From contig JAHRHY010000024.1 in the NCBI GenBank assembly GCA_019671135.1, positions 434,001 through 498,000 on the forward strand: 64,000 nucleotides of DNA, given 5' to 3'. A program made the position numbers and the translations under genes. Positions within the stretch are counted from its first letter, which is position 1. The number at the start of each line of letters is the position of its first letter. The notes beneath the pieces were generated by a model. That model had not been told where the DNA came from. It saw only the letters and a list, made by a program, of their open reading frames with translations, and did no database searches. Below, piece by piece: positions 49,053 to 62,251 of the stretch. This DNA is from Linnemannia hyalina. Its lineage: Eukaryota; Mortierellomycota; Mortierellomycetes; Mortierellales; Mortierellaceae.

Positions 49053-49958
49053 CTTTGTTGTAGAGAGGGTGGTCGGGGAAGGGAGGAGTAAAAAAGTAGA
49101 GGTATGAAAAGGAATAAGAGTGAAGGATGATGATGGGAGTAAAGAAGGGAAGGGAAGGAGGTGTGAGAAAGAAAAGAAAGAAAAAAAAAGACGAGAAGAG
49201 AAAGGGTGGACTGATATCCAAGGACAGACAAAGAAGGTTCCATATCTCAGGAACAGGACAAGTCGACGATTTCCTTATTTTTTTGTATCATCATGATGTG
49301 CTTACACATCCACGCTCACATCACACACACGCACACACACACTCTCTCTCTCTGTCTCTTGCTCAATGTCTGCCTCTTTTCTTTCTTCATCTTTTCCCGA
49401 GGAAATAGTTCATCCAAGGCAGGGTCTATTCCTGACAAGAAAAAAAAATGTCCTTTTTGTGTTGTCAGTTGAGAGCAGTTCGGTCCTGATGACGACAATG
49501 ATGACCATATACCCGATCGCAGTCTCTCAATTGCGCACATAAAACAGACAGGGCAAAGGGGCGGTTCTTCTTTTTTTGTCTTTTGGGTTGAACATCAGTC
49601 CCTTTTGGAGGGACTTGAGTATCGGAAACGACAGCGGGAAGAAGGAACAGGGAGAGAGGGAGAGGGGGGAGAGACAGAGAGACAGAGAGAGAGAGGGAGA
49701 GAGAGGGAGGGAGAGAGAGAGTCAAGGGAGGAAGGGGTGAATGCGTTTTCCCTTCTGTCTGCATGAATGGTAGACCATCGATATCGAATCAAGAGGGCAA
49801 AGGGTAAAGATGATGACCATGGTCTCTATCTCTCACACACGCCTATGGGAGGCCCTTAACAACAGTTACAATGCATGGAAGCGTTCTTCCAACAGATCAA
49901 ACCGCAGCGTATTTTTAACCTCTTTCTCACGCAGCACACTTTACACCACACATACAAT
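49053..49958. other. Divergent spacer, purine-rich, with GA/GGGA microsatellites
   Basis: 906 bp between the Ser-rich gene and NRK. GA-rich repeats occupy about 49648-49722 and an AC/CT repeat lies at 49318-49356. Short frames have no support. Confidence 0.6.
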
Positions 49959-51090
49959 ATGGTCTCCACAAGAGTCATCACCATCGGACTCAGGTACTTA
50001 CTCACTTACTCATTCACGCAATCTTGTTTTTCATTAGACCCGAAAATGAGGAAGAAAGCGCAATGAGTAAACGACCAAGAGAGACGGTCGACTGCGTACT
50101 AACTGCGCGCTTCTTATGCACCAATTGAAATGTTAGCGGCCCTTCCTCTGGTGGCAAAACCGTAAGCAAACAGTAGCACCATGTTGTCATTGTTATCGAA
50201 ATATGATACAAACAAACAACTCACCTTCCAATCCCACCTTTCACAAATCAACGCTAGACGGTGTCACGCTACCTGCACAAAATCCTGCCCAACAGCACAA
50301 TAGTCCACCAAGACGACTTCTACAAACCCGAAAACCTCCTCCCCCTCGACCCCAAAACAGGCCTCGCCAACTGGGATTGCCCCGAAGCCATCGATTTCCA
50401 ATCCCTCATCAAGACACTCCATCACGTCAAGGAGTATGGGGAGTTTCCGGAAGGCTTTGATTCTCTCGAGGATAAGAACCCTGTAGGGTCCAAGGAGAAA
50501 TCTACGCCGATCCCACAGAATGTTTTGGATTCATTAGGGGATAGGATCATGGCCGAGGTGTCCGAGGGATCAGGGACGACCAAGTTTGTGATTCTGGATG
50601 GGTTCATTCTTTATGTGGATGAGCAGTTGAGGAACACGATTGATGTCAAGTTCTTCTTGACCGCGCCGTATCAGGTCCTGAAGGACCGGCGCGAGTCTCG
50701 CAAAGGATACGCAACCCTTGAAGGTAACACTCGAAACTCCAATTGCTAATAACCCCTCTCTTTTTGTATCCTGGATGTGATTGGGATCACTAACAGGAGT
50801 TCTCGCGACGGATAATAAATATGCTAGGATACTGGGAAGACCCTCCAGGATACTTTGACGACATTGTGTGGCCAAACTACCTGATCTACAACGAGCCATT
50901 TGCAAAACTGGCAGATACGATCGAGGCAGGTCAGGTCTCGGGAGCCTACGATGCCATGGATGCGGATATTGGACTTCGTACTGATCCCATGACCCAAAAA
51001 GTCGATGTGGTCTCCTCTGGCAAGGCTTCCATCGATGATATGGTCGAACTTGTCTCCAACCTACTCTCCAAGCGCCTTTCGGAGCTGTAG
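49959..51090 (+). CDS. Nicotinamide riboside kinase (Nrk1-like)
   Basis: Phosphorylates nicotinamide riboside (and possibly nicotinic acid riboside) to the mononucleotide in NAD salvage; member of the uridine-kinase P-loop family. Four exons: 49959-49993, 50137-50161, 50258-50723, 50828-51090; 262 aa, frame intact. Exon 2 is only 25 nt and supplies most of the P-loop GPSSGGKT (13-20). Downstream are HQDDFYKP (catalytic/substrate Asp-Asp), NWDCPEAIDF, FVILDGFILY, and the lid region RRESRKGYATLEGYWEDPP, GYFDDIVWPNYL, all typical of NRKs. The exon 4 acceptor at 50827 was chosen because it restores the conserved GYWEDPP junction; an earlier AG would break the frame. Confidence 0.93.
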
Positions 51091-51280
51091 GACAATAAAA
51101 GATTTTTTTCCGTGTCATGTTTGATGCTTTTTTTTGCTGGTCTTTTTTATTATTTTTCTTGTCTTAATGTACATTACTGAAGTTGCTTCCTGAACAAATC
51201 GCTCTCCTGTTGCTGTTGTTTTGTTCCAATGATCCTGGATCGCCAAGTGTCCTGAGGTGTCCTGAAGGAGATCCTTGACA

Positions 51281-52173
51281 TTACGTCTGGAACTTCTTGA
51301 GATCCAAGGTCTGGTTCAAGAAGTTCTGAAGCGTCTCGTCATCAATCTTGTTGGCAAGACTACACAAATGTAACACACGAGTTAGCTAAGAAATGCGACA
51401 AAACAATGCGATCCTACATAACCCTTGTCCCCTGCATCATTCTGCATGGTTGAAAGAAAATTACCTTGGGATCAAAGCCTTGGCTTCTTCGGCCTCCTCG
51501 CAGCAGAGGTTGGCCAGTTGAGCAGTCTCGAACCCAGTCAACAGCGAGTGGATTGGTTCCTCGTTCATTCCACTACCAAAGAAACAGTTTGGTGTACGCC
51601 GGACGGGTTACAAAACATGAATATCAGCCGTTAGTATCGATTCGTTTCTTCCTGGGGTAGACCCTGGGCGTGATCGACAGCATTTTCCGATCTAATTCAA
51701 GCAATTGAGTGAATGCCTTACGCTCTGACTTCACGGACGACATCGGGGTTGGTGAAACGGTTGAACTGCGTGACATAGTTGAGTGACTTTTGGTAGACCC
51801 TAGAGCGTGTTTCAATTGTATAGGGGTAACGCTCGTTAGTCCTGTGGGTCCATGATAACAGAAAGAAAGAAAGAAAGGCGTCTATCCAGTTTGACAAGGA
51901 AGGGAAAACATACTCGGAGGTGTTTGGGCGCTGAGATGCGTCGAGCAAGATCTTGACCTCAGAGACAAACAAACAATGAGCGTCCTGGAAATCTAATGGT
52001 GTTCAGCCATGTAAGAGGAGATTGTCAGAGACATATACTCCTTGTCCTCTGCGTTGAACTGTAACTTGCTGTTGGTACAAGTGTTACTGCTGTTGTTGTG
52101 TACCTGCTCCCAACTTGAGGGTGGAGGCGTCCTCGTCCTCGATGACTCCTTTGTGTGGTCTTATGCCGCTCAT
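51281..52173 (-). CDS. RNA polymerase II subunit Rpb4
   Basis: Stalk subunit that pairs with Rpb7 on RNA polymerase II and links transcription to mRNA export and decay. Five exons on minus: 52173-52104, 51992-51914, 51841-51722, 51572-51465, 51359-51281; 151 aa, frame intact. Features of the family: acidic N-terminus with EDEDASTLKLG, CLFVSEVKILL, YVTQFNRFTNPDVVREVR (the Rpb4 signature helix), then TGFETAQLANLCCEEAEEAK and a C-terminal helix. Length is close to animal Rpb4 and lacks the long insert of the S. cerevisiae protein. The gene is divergent from Arp5 with a 340 bp spacer. Confidence 0.92.
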
Positions 52174-52513
52174 GTTTGCTTTATATTATCGTTATCCTGA
52201 GGTTGGTTGAGTCAATCGGTTCCCGTTGCACTTGCGTTGTTTCCTTCAGTCGATGTCGAGTAAGAAGAAGAGATGGTGAGTTGTCGTGAAGAAGGCGAAG
52301 ACTGATGAACAAAAAAAAAAGAAACGTCCGTTGCTTCAGAGAGAGAGAGAGAGAGATCAGGGTGACGTACTGGATTAGGCCTATCGCCAAAATTAACTGA
52401 CTTGAAAGGGTAGAAACGCCCAAAGGGACTCTGACTTTCAAGGGATAAAGAGACAGTCCGATCCTCATCACTCTCCCTCTTTCTCTTCTTTACACTCCTT
52501 CGACAAAATCATA
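52174..52513. promoter_or_regulatory. Shared divergent promoter, Rpb4 / Arp5
   Basis: 340 bp between the two ATGs. It includes a short GA run (about 52339-52354) and a CT-rich stretch just upstream of the Arp5 ATG. No TATA box is clear. Confidence 0.5.
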
Positions 52514-55500
52514 ATGGACATGGAAGTCGACGAGGAGGTGGTGCTGCACCCCATGCAGACCGAGAAGGCATTCACACCCACCCCAGACTACTCCGACTAC
52601 AAAGAATCATTCTCATCCACTGGAACACCTCTCGTTATCGACAATGGTATTTCTCCTGCCTATTTACCCGCCGCCTCGGACTATGCTGGACGACTGTCAT
52701 ACACACCCAGTTGTAACTGGAAGCTATCACTGACAAGCTCCTACACTTTGATACTTTAAAAACGTATAGGTTCATGGCAGTGTCGCGCAGGATGGGCTAC
52801 AGAAGATCGTCCCAGACGTATGTATCCATTCGTTCAGGAAAAGACACGACAGATCATGGGGCGAGAAGCCTGCGCTCAAGAGCTAACAAGAAGAACAATC
52901 TTTCACTCTTACAAACCACCAATTAGTCGTTTTTGATAACCAGATGGCAAAGTTCAGGGACAGGAAGGCCAACACTTCCAACCAATATATCGGGAACGAC
53001 GTCTACGCTGACGTGCTGGCACGATCCAATGCCAGGTCGGCATTCGACGGACCTGTGATGTGCAACCCAGAGATCATGGTACGAAACAAGACACACCGAC
53101 TACTCGCGCTCTTTGAAGGACATAATACTGCGGATCAAATTCACTCGACTCACATACGCGTAATTATCTTTACACATCAATCGGGAATAGGAAGCGGTTT
53201 TGGACTACATCTTCATCAAGATGGGTATCGATGCAGACCGAATCGCACACCCTTTGGTCATGACTGAACCAGTCTGTGTCCCTCACTACAACCGCAATTG
53301 TAAGCACCTTTTCGATTCGGGGTCTAAAGAGTCATTGGCATCATTTTCTGTCAGGAATATCGAGGAAAATCCATTAACGATTTCTATATTTGCTCCGCAT
53401 CGCGACCATACAGTGATGTCAGAATTACTGTTCGAGTCATATCAAGTCCCCTCGGTGACTTACGGAATCGACTCACTCTTCAGTTTGTACGCCAACGGAC
53501 CTGAACAATCCAAGGATGGTATCGTTATGTCGGCAGGTCATCACTACACACATATTATCCCAGTCTCTCAAGGCAAGGTTCATCTGGAGCACGCCAAGCG
53601 GTAAGATATACCTACTACCGCTCATGCAGGACTTTCGCGCTTACAACATTATTTTGGCGAGGCAACTAAACGGCAATTCATTTATGATGAACGTGATAGG
53701 ATTTCATACGGGGGCGAGCCAGCGAGCGAGTACATGTTGAAGCTGATGCAGATGAAGTACCCTACATTCCCTATGAAGATGACAACAACACAATCAGAGG
53801 TACGCAGCATATGGGGAATTTGCAGAGGAGCATGAAGGATAAAAAATGATTGCAGGAACGCTAACTGTGACGCTTTATTACATCTCAACTGTATGTAGTT
53901 GCTGCAAATGAACCATTGCTATGTGGCAAAGGACTACCTCGGAGAATTGGCCTCTTACGAAGACCCAGAAGTGTTCAAGACCAAAGACAGAGTGGTTCAA
54001 TTCCCATTTACGGCACCTGTGATTGAAGAAAAGTCAGAGGAGGAGCAGGCACGACTTGCAGCCAAACGCAAGGAGCAAGGACGGCGATTACAGGAACAGG
54101 CGGCCAAAGCCAGACTCGAGAAGGTAGAGGGGCATCTAAATATTACTCTTACTGCGAACGCCTCAAGTCTTTAGAATACCCTCATTAACCCAATCCTGCT
54201 CATATTTGCCATTGATTCCTTTTAGCTTATTCAACGGGAACAAGAGCTTGAACAGTACAATGGACTGAAGAATTCTAAAATGACACTCAAGAAAGCGGAA
54301 TGGACGGTAAGATACATGAGGACTAAGGCTGTGTCGCAGTGGACTTGCAACTAGCGCCGAGCATGGAGGAAGTTTGCTAACTGATACTTTTTATCCTATC
54401 CCGCTGATCGGGTTCCTCTTTATCTTGATTCTGGTTTTGTGACGTTAGGAGCAACTTAAATCGATGGGCTTCAAGGAAGAGGCTGATCTGGACGCGGCCA
54501 TCAAGACAACCGACGCTGCTATCCGACGCGCACGAAACAAGGAGCTTGGAATTGAGGAGGAAGAGAAGGTGAGCATCGAAGGGGTTTGTTCCTTGTCAGT
54601 CCTTTGGTTTTGCTGCTTTCGAATGCTAATCCAAAAGCCGAAAAGTGTCCTTACGGAAATGAAATGGTCAAGGCGCTGATGATTAACTTACTAACGATAT
54701 GATTTGTACACACGACAAAAATAGGAACCCCCCACTTTCCCCTTGGTAGATATTCCAGACGAGGAACTTTCAGAACTGGATCGGAAAGAAAAGAAGAAGC
54801 AGAGGTTGCTCAAGGCCAGTCATGACGCCCGAATGCGCGCCAAAGCAGCCAAGGCTGAAGAAACCGCGTACCAGGTACATTGTTTGTTTTGTTGAAGTTT
54901 TTTTCGGCGATTTAGTTATTGTTGACATCATGAGAAATTTCACATAACTGAACATGGATATTTCCTCGCGGCCTTTGATACTCACAAATCTTTTTCTTGA
55001 ACGTGCGCAAAACATAACAAATGCGATATTAATAGGAGGCGTTGGCGCAACAGGATGCAGAGAGGCGAGAGAAGGAGCCACAAAAGTGGTTAGATGATAT
55101 GCACGCCAGGAGGAAGGAGTTGGTGGACAAGATTAAGGCCAAGAAGCAACTTCGCGAGCAATTATCGGATCGCCGGAGTCATGCTTCTCAGCTCCGGATG
55201 AAGTCGATTGCTGCCTTGGCGAGCGATGCCCCACCACCCAAGCGGCGCAGGAAAGGACAAGATGGTATGCCTCCGCTCTTTTGTCGCAGTTTTATCAATT
55301 GTGTCGCTATTGCCTTATATTGCATCGTTGTCAACTTTGCAACGCGATACTAGGTATTAATACCGAATCGTTATTAACCTTGAACCCTTTGTTGCTAATA
55401 GAGGATACGTTTGGACAGGATGACGAGGACTGGATGGTCTATAGAGAGATTGTACGTTGCTATGAAAGGAAGCCATTGATTGTTATAGGTATCCATATCA

Positions 55501-56198
55501 TGGTACATATTCTCAGAAGTACGGTCGACTAACACTCTATTATTACCGCGCCCCCTCTTCTATTCACTTTCTCAAAATAGAGTCGCGATGATGATTCGGA
55601 GGACGAGGAGGAGGCGAATCAATTGGACGAGTACGAACAGCAACTGTTGAAGTACGATCCGGAGTTTTTGCACGAGCACACGATGAACGCATACACGCCC
55701 AAGAACTCGTTCTTGCATTATTATACCAATGGGCTGGGACCCTACGACCCTGCGGTCGGACTTGCACTCGATCAGACGTACCAACTGCACTTGAATGTCG
55801 AGCGGATCCGGGTCCCCGAGGTTCTCTTCCAACCGGGCATCATTGGACTGGATCAGACGGGTCTTGTCGAGACGGTGCATGATATTTTGAAGCGGTTCGA
55901 TAATCAGGCGCGGGATCGACTGGTGCAGAATATTTTGGTGACGGGAGGAATGGGCCAGGTGCCTGGGTTAATCGATAGGCTGGATGAGTCTGTGCGATCG
56001 ATTCTGCCCTTTTCGCCCAATCAGAAGAACTACAGAGTTAGGAAAGCACAGGATTGTCTGTTGGACGGGTGGCGAGGTGCGGCGATGGTTGCGAGGGATG
56101 GCGAGAGGATGGGCAAGATCTCGGTCACTCGGCAGGAATATGAGGAGTATGGAGGAGCGTATATCAAGGAGCATGGCCTTGGCAACGCGCACTCTTGA
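52514..56198 (+). CDS. Actin-related protein 5 (INO80 chromatin-remodelling subunit)
   Basis: Arp5 forms a module with Ies6 in INO80 that grips the nucleosome during sliding and histone exchange. Thirteen exons: 52514-52646, 52770-52817, 52927-53078, 53191-53299, 53414-53600, 53700-53799, 53899-54123, 54226-54306, 54449-54568, 54725-54874, 55036-55264, 55402-55451, 55581-56198; 733 aa with consistent phases. Actin-fold pieces: LVIDNGSWQCRAGWA (phosphate loop 1), MSELLFESY, YGIDSLFS, GIVMSAGHHYTHIIPV (phosphate loop 2), then EVLFQPGIIGLDQTGL and NILVTGGMGQVPGL. The long Lys/Glu-rich helical insert (about 270-525) in subdomain 4 is diagnostic of Arp5. Length is near yeast Arp5 (755 aa). Confidence 0.95.
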
Positions 56199-58384
56199 AC
56201 TCTTTTTGCTTTTTCTTGTGTATCCTACTCGTTGTTTCATTTTTCTTTTCGCTTTAGCCTTCTCTCTTACAATAATATAACAACGAAACCAACCTGATGG
56301 GATACTCACGTTCCTGAATTCACACCTACTCGTTGGTAAATATCAATCAAAAGCAAAAGCAAAACGCAGCTATCGGGCAATTAGTCGTCCTTGTTTTTTG
56401 ACCTGTAACTGACCCCAGGCCATGTCTCATATCACATGGTTGCAAAAGTTCGAGAGCATGGAAGTCTCAGAAGGCTCTGTCTCTTACTCTTTCCCTCATT
56501 CTATGCCCTATACTACAGCAGGTATAAAGCCTTCTTGATCGTGTGAGTTGCAAAGTGTTCTTTTGGGCTAAAGAAAGGGAGAAAGATTCGAGACATAAAC
56601 ATGGTAAAACTTTATATCTGTGGAAATCCCGGAAAACTGACTATTTCATTCTATTTTATTTATTATTTTCAAGGAAACGCGGGAAGGGCGGGAAGGGGAA
56701 GGAGAAGGGGAAGGGGGAAAGTAGTTCAATTCACTTGTGATGGAAGGGAATTGAATGGACTCACTAGCAAAGGCTTGGAGTGGGGGGGCGTTGTTATTTT
56801 TGTTCATTCCTTCTTGTGCTTCTTTTTTCGAGGTAGGGGCTTGATTCTATTTCTATTTTTTAATCCATGAGATGTTGTGCCTGTCCTGACCACCACACGA
56901 CAAGGAAGCATCTTACTTACACGGACGTGAGCACAACTCTGACTATCTTGAAAGGACAAAAGAGAGGCGGGCTAGAGACGCACAGAGTGCCACAAGGAAA
57001 AAGGGGCAATATGCAAAAACAATGAACGTAAACTACAGACAATCGAGATAAACACCAGTCGAGCAAACTTACCGAGGATTTACCCAAAAATAAGGCTAAT
57101 TTTCTCTTAAATGCCTTGTGGCGCGAGGGGTGAGAGCGATTTAATGCATAACGGAGGGGAGACGTCTAGAATGCACTACTGGCCAATTGTTTAGTGGTAA
57201 TGCAAAATAGGGGCGATCGTTGAAGGAAGCGGAGAGGAAAAACCATTTCATATGTTCCGAATGATAACATTGCTTCCTTTGCACGATTCTCGTCTAGCTA
57301 TTTAATGAAGTGAACCATTTTTGTTGTCGGTGGTAGTGGTGGTTTTAGCAGAGTAGAATGTGTGCTTTTCGTACGATGAACAATGAAAGTAGTTCATAAA
57401 AACAGGTCTTTGAACGGTGTTGCGTTGAAAGTTGAAAAGTGGGGAGGCTGTGTCAGATTGTAGACCCTGGAAAAAAGTGGGATCGAGTGTGCATTTGAAA
57501 TGAGACATTCGAGGGGGTTTCTTTGTCTGTCGGCAGGCAGGAAGAGAGCACTTTCTCTTTCGATCGAGAGGTGGTAGGGATAGAGTGTAAAGTATGGGAC
57601 CCAACTCGACTGTCCTTGAAGAGGTCCAATGCAAAAAGAGAAAGAGGGCTCGCAAGAGGTATTGCTTGGATCATTCCAGAGACAATGAGAAAAGGCGTAT
57701 GGTGGTACTTTCTGTCTACATGTACTTGTTGCGGTTGTCTGTTGTTGTCGCTACCAACGACAACCGTAGAATTAGAGGTGGGTGCAAAGCAATAAGAAAA
57801 ACGTTTATATGCGAAAGCAGATTATGGCCATTTTTATTTTCCTTTTTCTTTTTTTAATTCTTGTTCTCCCCTTCTCTAGACAGACAACACCACCACTTCT
57901 TCCCCCTGCCTTGGCCCTGCCCCTGCTTAGCTTCGCTGTTGTAACGGTCCCCACTTCCGCTCCTTTTTGTTTCTTTATTTTTACTTGCATCATCACCGCA
58001 CCTCCTCATCTCTCTTTCCTTCCTTTCTACTTCCCTTGTCTCCTTCCCGTCTTCACACTCTGTTACTCCCTGTCTCTCATCTCCTTCTTTAACGACCCCT
58101 GTCCTTTCACATCTCTCCCTCTTCCTTCTTCTTCTTCTTCTTCTCTTTTGTTTCTCTTTGCTTTTCTCTCTTCCCTTCACTTCTCTCTTCCCTTCACTTC
58201 TCTCTTCCCTTCACTTCTCTCTTCCCATCCCACCATCCATTAAAATATTTCAGTCCATATACACCCCCATCCTCCACCTAACCCTATACCTCTTTAGCAT
58301 CCCTATTCCCCTTCATACATATACTGACCTTCCTCCACCAAACCCAACAACACTCGCTCATCCATCCAACAAACAAAACCAACC
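56199..58384. other. 2.2 kb spacer without recognised gene
   Basis: Holds the Arp5 3' UTR, AT-rich and GGGA-rich sequence (56680-56720) and, from about 57850, a long CT-rich leader with a repeated CTTCACTTCTCTCTTCC unit (58180-58225) before the CotH start. Short frames lack domains. Confidence 0.55.
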
Positions 58385-60754
58385 ATGAAATTCCTACTCG
58401 GCTTGGCCGCCCTATCCTCGGCGGCTCTCGCTCAAAGTAAGTCCACTCCTTGGCCTCCTCTTCCACCTCTTCCACCTCTTCCACCTCTTCCACATCTTCT
58501 CTCGATTTCACGTCTATGCCCTGCCACCCTCTGTGTCAATTCCATCCCACATACGTCCTATCTCAAACATCCATGTCGCCTTGTCCCACCTATTTCGTCC
58601 ACATCCATCTACTTGCCCTTATCCAACCATCTAGCACCTACTACGACTAACCGCAACTATCACCCTATCATTATCACACATGAAACATCCCCTCCATCGT
58701 CTTCACCCTAACCCTATCCTTCCCTTACATCCATCAAAGTCACGTTCAATGTCGTGGGTTACCCATCGGCCACCACAAACACATTCGGAGTCTCCATCGA
58801 CGGCGCGATCACAAAGCTGGTTGCCGACGAGACGACCTTCCCTGTCTGGACAGGCGTCGTCCCTACTGCCACATCCGCCGTCCAGTACTCCTACGTCGAG
58901 CTCGACGCCGCCAACGTCGCTGTCAAGACCGAGCCCTTCGTCCGCAAACTCATCAACGCAACCCACACCAAGACCCAGAACGAGTTCTTTGAGCGCCAAA
59001 CAACCACCTGGGAACTTCCCAAGCTCCCTTACACCTACTTGGCGACTTACCCCTCGAAGACCAAGGCCTTCAAGCAAAAGCAGATTGCGACCATCCATGT
59101 TACGGCCTCAGTTGCCGAGATGGACGAGTTGAACACCAACCCCAAGGGCGACAAGGACTACCGCGTCACCTTCCGCTTCATCAACGACAACACCATCTAC
59201 ACCCAGACCAATATCACCCTCCAGACTGCCGGAAAGTCGTCCAAAGAACACTCTAAGCAGTCGTTTAAGTTCAAGTTCGATACTGATTATAACCAAACCT
59301 TCTTCTCCCGTCCCAACATCAAGCTGCGCTCGATGGTCCAGGACCCAGCCATGATCCGTGAGAAGTTGTATATTGATGTCCTCAACTCGGTCGGTATTCC
59401 TACCCAGCAAGGTGCTTGGGTTCGTTTGTTTGTCAACAACAAGCCTTATGGTCTTTATTTGATGGTCGATGATATCAAGAAGTCTTTCCTCAAGCAGACT
59501 GTCCATGCTGGTGATTCCCTTGTTGAGCGCGGTAACCTTGTCCAGGTAATTTTTTCTTTGGAATCACGCGACTTTTTGTTAACGCGTCTTCTACGCACGC
59601 GCATTTTAGTCTGTGTCCCCTTTGTTTTAGATGATTGTGCTGTGCGCAAATGAACTTGTCCATTGACCCAACATACTTCCTTCTCTCTTTCCTTGTCTCT
59701 CTCCTTTCCTTCTTCCTCCGGCCTCTTGCCCCTCACTCTCTCTCTCTACTGTTACAAAACACAACAGATGAACGCTCCAGAAGAAGGCCAGTACGCAGAT
59801 CTGGTCTACAAAGGCCTCACCTCAGCCGACTACTGCCCTTTTTGCTACACCGTCCAGAACGAGGGCCTCAGTCCCCTCACCGAACCCATGCAGGAGCTCA
59901 TCACCTTCATGAAGGACCTCCAAGACTTCAACCCCGCCACCAACACCGACCCCATCGGCTACTGGAACAACACCCGTCTCGATCTCGACGGCTTCCTCCG
60001 CAGCATGGCTCTCGAGTACCTCATGGGCGGCTTTGACATGTACTGGATGTCTGGCTCGAACTACTTTATGTACAGAAACCCCACTTTCGGTCCCGCCGGA
60101 AACGGTGGTAAATGGCAGTGGATCCCTACCGATATGGATGGTACTTTTGGTTCTGGATACCCTACCTCGTCCCTGCCCTCGTACAAGAACAACACCAACT
60201 TTGCCGTCCGTGGCCAGCGCCCCCTCGTCCAGAAGTTGATCCTCGAGAACCCCCAGATCAACGCCAAGTTTGAAGAGATCCTCAAGGAGATTGTCTCGAC
60301 CGTCTTCAAGCCCGAGGCCATGAACCCCCGCGCCCAGGCCTACCACCTCATGTTGTCTGCCGATGCCAAGTGGGACACCTCACTCGTCCGCCAGAGCCCC
60401 GGCCTGATCAATAACAACTTTACGTTCGACGACTTTAACAACAACTTGAACCAGGTCACCAAGGGCATGCAGAGCGGTGTTTTGCCCTGGATCGCCAGCG
60501 CCTCGGACTTGGTCGCCAAGGAGCTGGGTTTCACCATCCCCGCTGGTGTTGTTGATCGTGTGCCCCCACCACCCAAGAAGGGCGATCAGGGTAACCCTGA
60601 GGATGAGGAGGATGATGATGTCCTCGGCCCCGATGGTGAGGGCAGTAACGGCAGTGGTGGTTCCGACTCTGCTGCTTCTGGACATGTCGTCTTGGGTGCT
60701 GCCATGCTCCAAGTCGTCGTCGTTTCCTCCCTTGCCCTTGGTCTGTTCCTCTAA
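58385..60754 (+). CDS. CotH-family secreted, probably GPI-anchored surface protein (CotH-1)
   Basis: CotH-type protein-kinase-fold family. In Mucorales some members are cell-surface proteins and bacterial CotH is a spore-coat kinase; the role here is not readable. Three exons: 58385-58436, 58740-59545, 59768-60754; 614 aa. Exon 1 is exactly a signal peptide (MKFLLGLAALSSAALAQ). The body shows the CotH domain: SKQSFKFKFD, IKLRSMVQDPAMIREKLYID, VRLFVNNKPYGLYLMVDDI, DLDGFLRSMALEYLMGG, SNYFMYRN and the metal/ATP-site block WQWIPTDMDGTFG. N-glycosylation sequons are common. After an acidic and Gly/Ser stretch the C-terminus is hydrophobic with a small-residue omega site (SAASG), as for GPI anchoring. 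I made no comparison with disease-associated members. Confidence 0.92.
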
Positions 60755-62108
60755 ATAGTGGGATGGACGTGAAGATCCATGCACGCACACGACCATTAGT
60801 GTTTTTCTCTAGACTCCATCCTTTTTCTCTAGACTCCATCTTTTTCTGTCCACTCCTTTCCGTTCTTTTCATGTCTCATTTTGAACATCGGCACCTCTTG
60901 ACACTCCTGAGACGGGTGGACGGACCAGCCGTCCTCTTCTTTTCTCTCTTTTTTTTCATGTCCAGCACCCGTAGAATCACGAACGTGTATTTTTATCCCC
61001 CCTCTTCCCTCCTCGGAAAAAAAATCTACCTTCCTTCCTTTCCTTTCCCTAAAAATACAAAGAAACAATATGACAAATAAAATAAAAAAGCAAAAAAAAC
61101 TAGCTCATGCCATTTTTTAAAAAAAAAAAAAAAAAAAACCACTATCCAGTCCATTTTTTCTACGCTATAATATATACTCGTTTCTTGGAATTGAAGAGAA
61201 AGGAGCCGCTTGAAAAAAAAGGTGAGTGGCAATACAACATCAGCCCTAGAGTGATGAAGAAAAGAAAAAGAAGGGACAGGGACTGAAGTCAGTGGGGCCG
61301 GAGATGGAGATTATTTTCCTTTGATGATGATAATGAAGGACGTAACCCACTGTTGGGAGGCTTATTTACCGGGCGCCCAACTAGCTCCAGCCGCTTAATG
61401 ACGCTTATATAGACAAGATAGCCGGGCAAGGTTATAGACGGCGCCGGTTGGCTCTCCCTTAAAGAGCTTTTTCTTTTTCTTTCTTGTAGTAACCGGCGAA
61501 GAATGAAAAAAAAAACGGATCATGTGTGTGTGAAAGAGCAAGAGATAAAAAGGGAACGTGGTTCCTAATGTAGATGAGAATGATATCAAAAGGGATAAAA
61601 ATGAACAATTTTTTTTTTTGTTTATGGTTCACCAGGTCCAGGGGGGCAAATCTACAGAGGAGAAAAATACCGCTCATGAATCTAATTTTTCCGAATGACG
61701 AACGACGATTGAAAAACAGAGAGATACACGAAGCGCCAACGCAAGATTCTGAGTCTGTATCTTGGCACTGGGCATTAGCCTTGGGCGCTGGGCGTTGGGC
61801 ATTTTGGCGTTGGTAATATGCAACGTTAGACTGCCACCCTTACGTTATTTGCTTCGTATTGTCGCTCTCTCTCACTGACACACTCACACACTCACATGAC
61901 AGGACACACACAACAGCACAAGTGACCATCCGAAAAGCGACAGCGACTTCGTGAGGTAATGAATGTGGCCAGGGTTCACATCTAAATAAGACAAAAAAGG
62001 TACCTGGGTGTTGCAAGGGGAATGCCCCTGTTAATCTCAGGACGAATGGACGCACAGTCGAATTGACCCAATTACCACATGGCCCAAAAAAGTAAAACCA
62101 AAAATTAG
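60755..62108. other. Spacer downstream of CotH-1, no gene recognised
   Basis: Contains the CotH-1 3' UTR with a tandem TTTTTCTCTAGACTCCATC repeat (60803-60840), an A run near 61119 and otherwise unremarkable sequence. Short frames have no support. Confidence 0.55.
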
Positions 62109-62251
62109 GGGTTTCAAACCTTGACATTTGATGGCGTGTAACCAAATGCGCCGTCAAGGAAATCCGCCATGGAAATACGTTTCCTCTATGGCTGATGTGT
62201 TTCGAAATACGCTTCGATTTGAATGTGGACATGTCAAGGTTTGAAACCCCC
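62109..62251. mobile_element. 143 bp MITE with TA target-site duplication
   Basis: Inverted ends of about 20 bp, GGGGTTTCAAACCTTGACAT at the left and its complement at the right (one extra G/C), are bounded by TA on both sides (62107-62108 and 62252-62253). Internal sequence has no ORF. Size, terminal repeats and TA duplication fit a non-autonomous Tc1/mariner-type element. No transposase is present in the window. Confidence 0.75.

Noticed and set aside
50258..50723. NRK exon 4 starting at the AG before GAGTTCTC
   Set aside because: That acceptor breaks the frame after the phase-1 donor; the TAG at 50825-50827 restores the conserved GYWEDPP junction.
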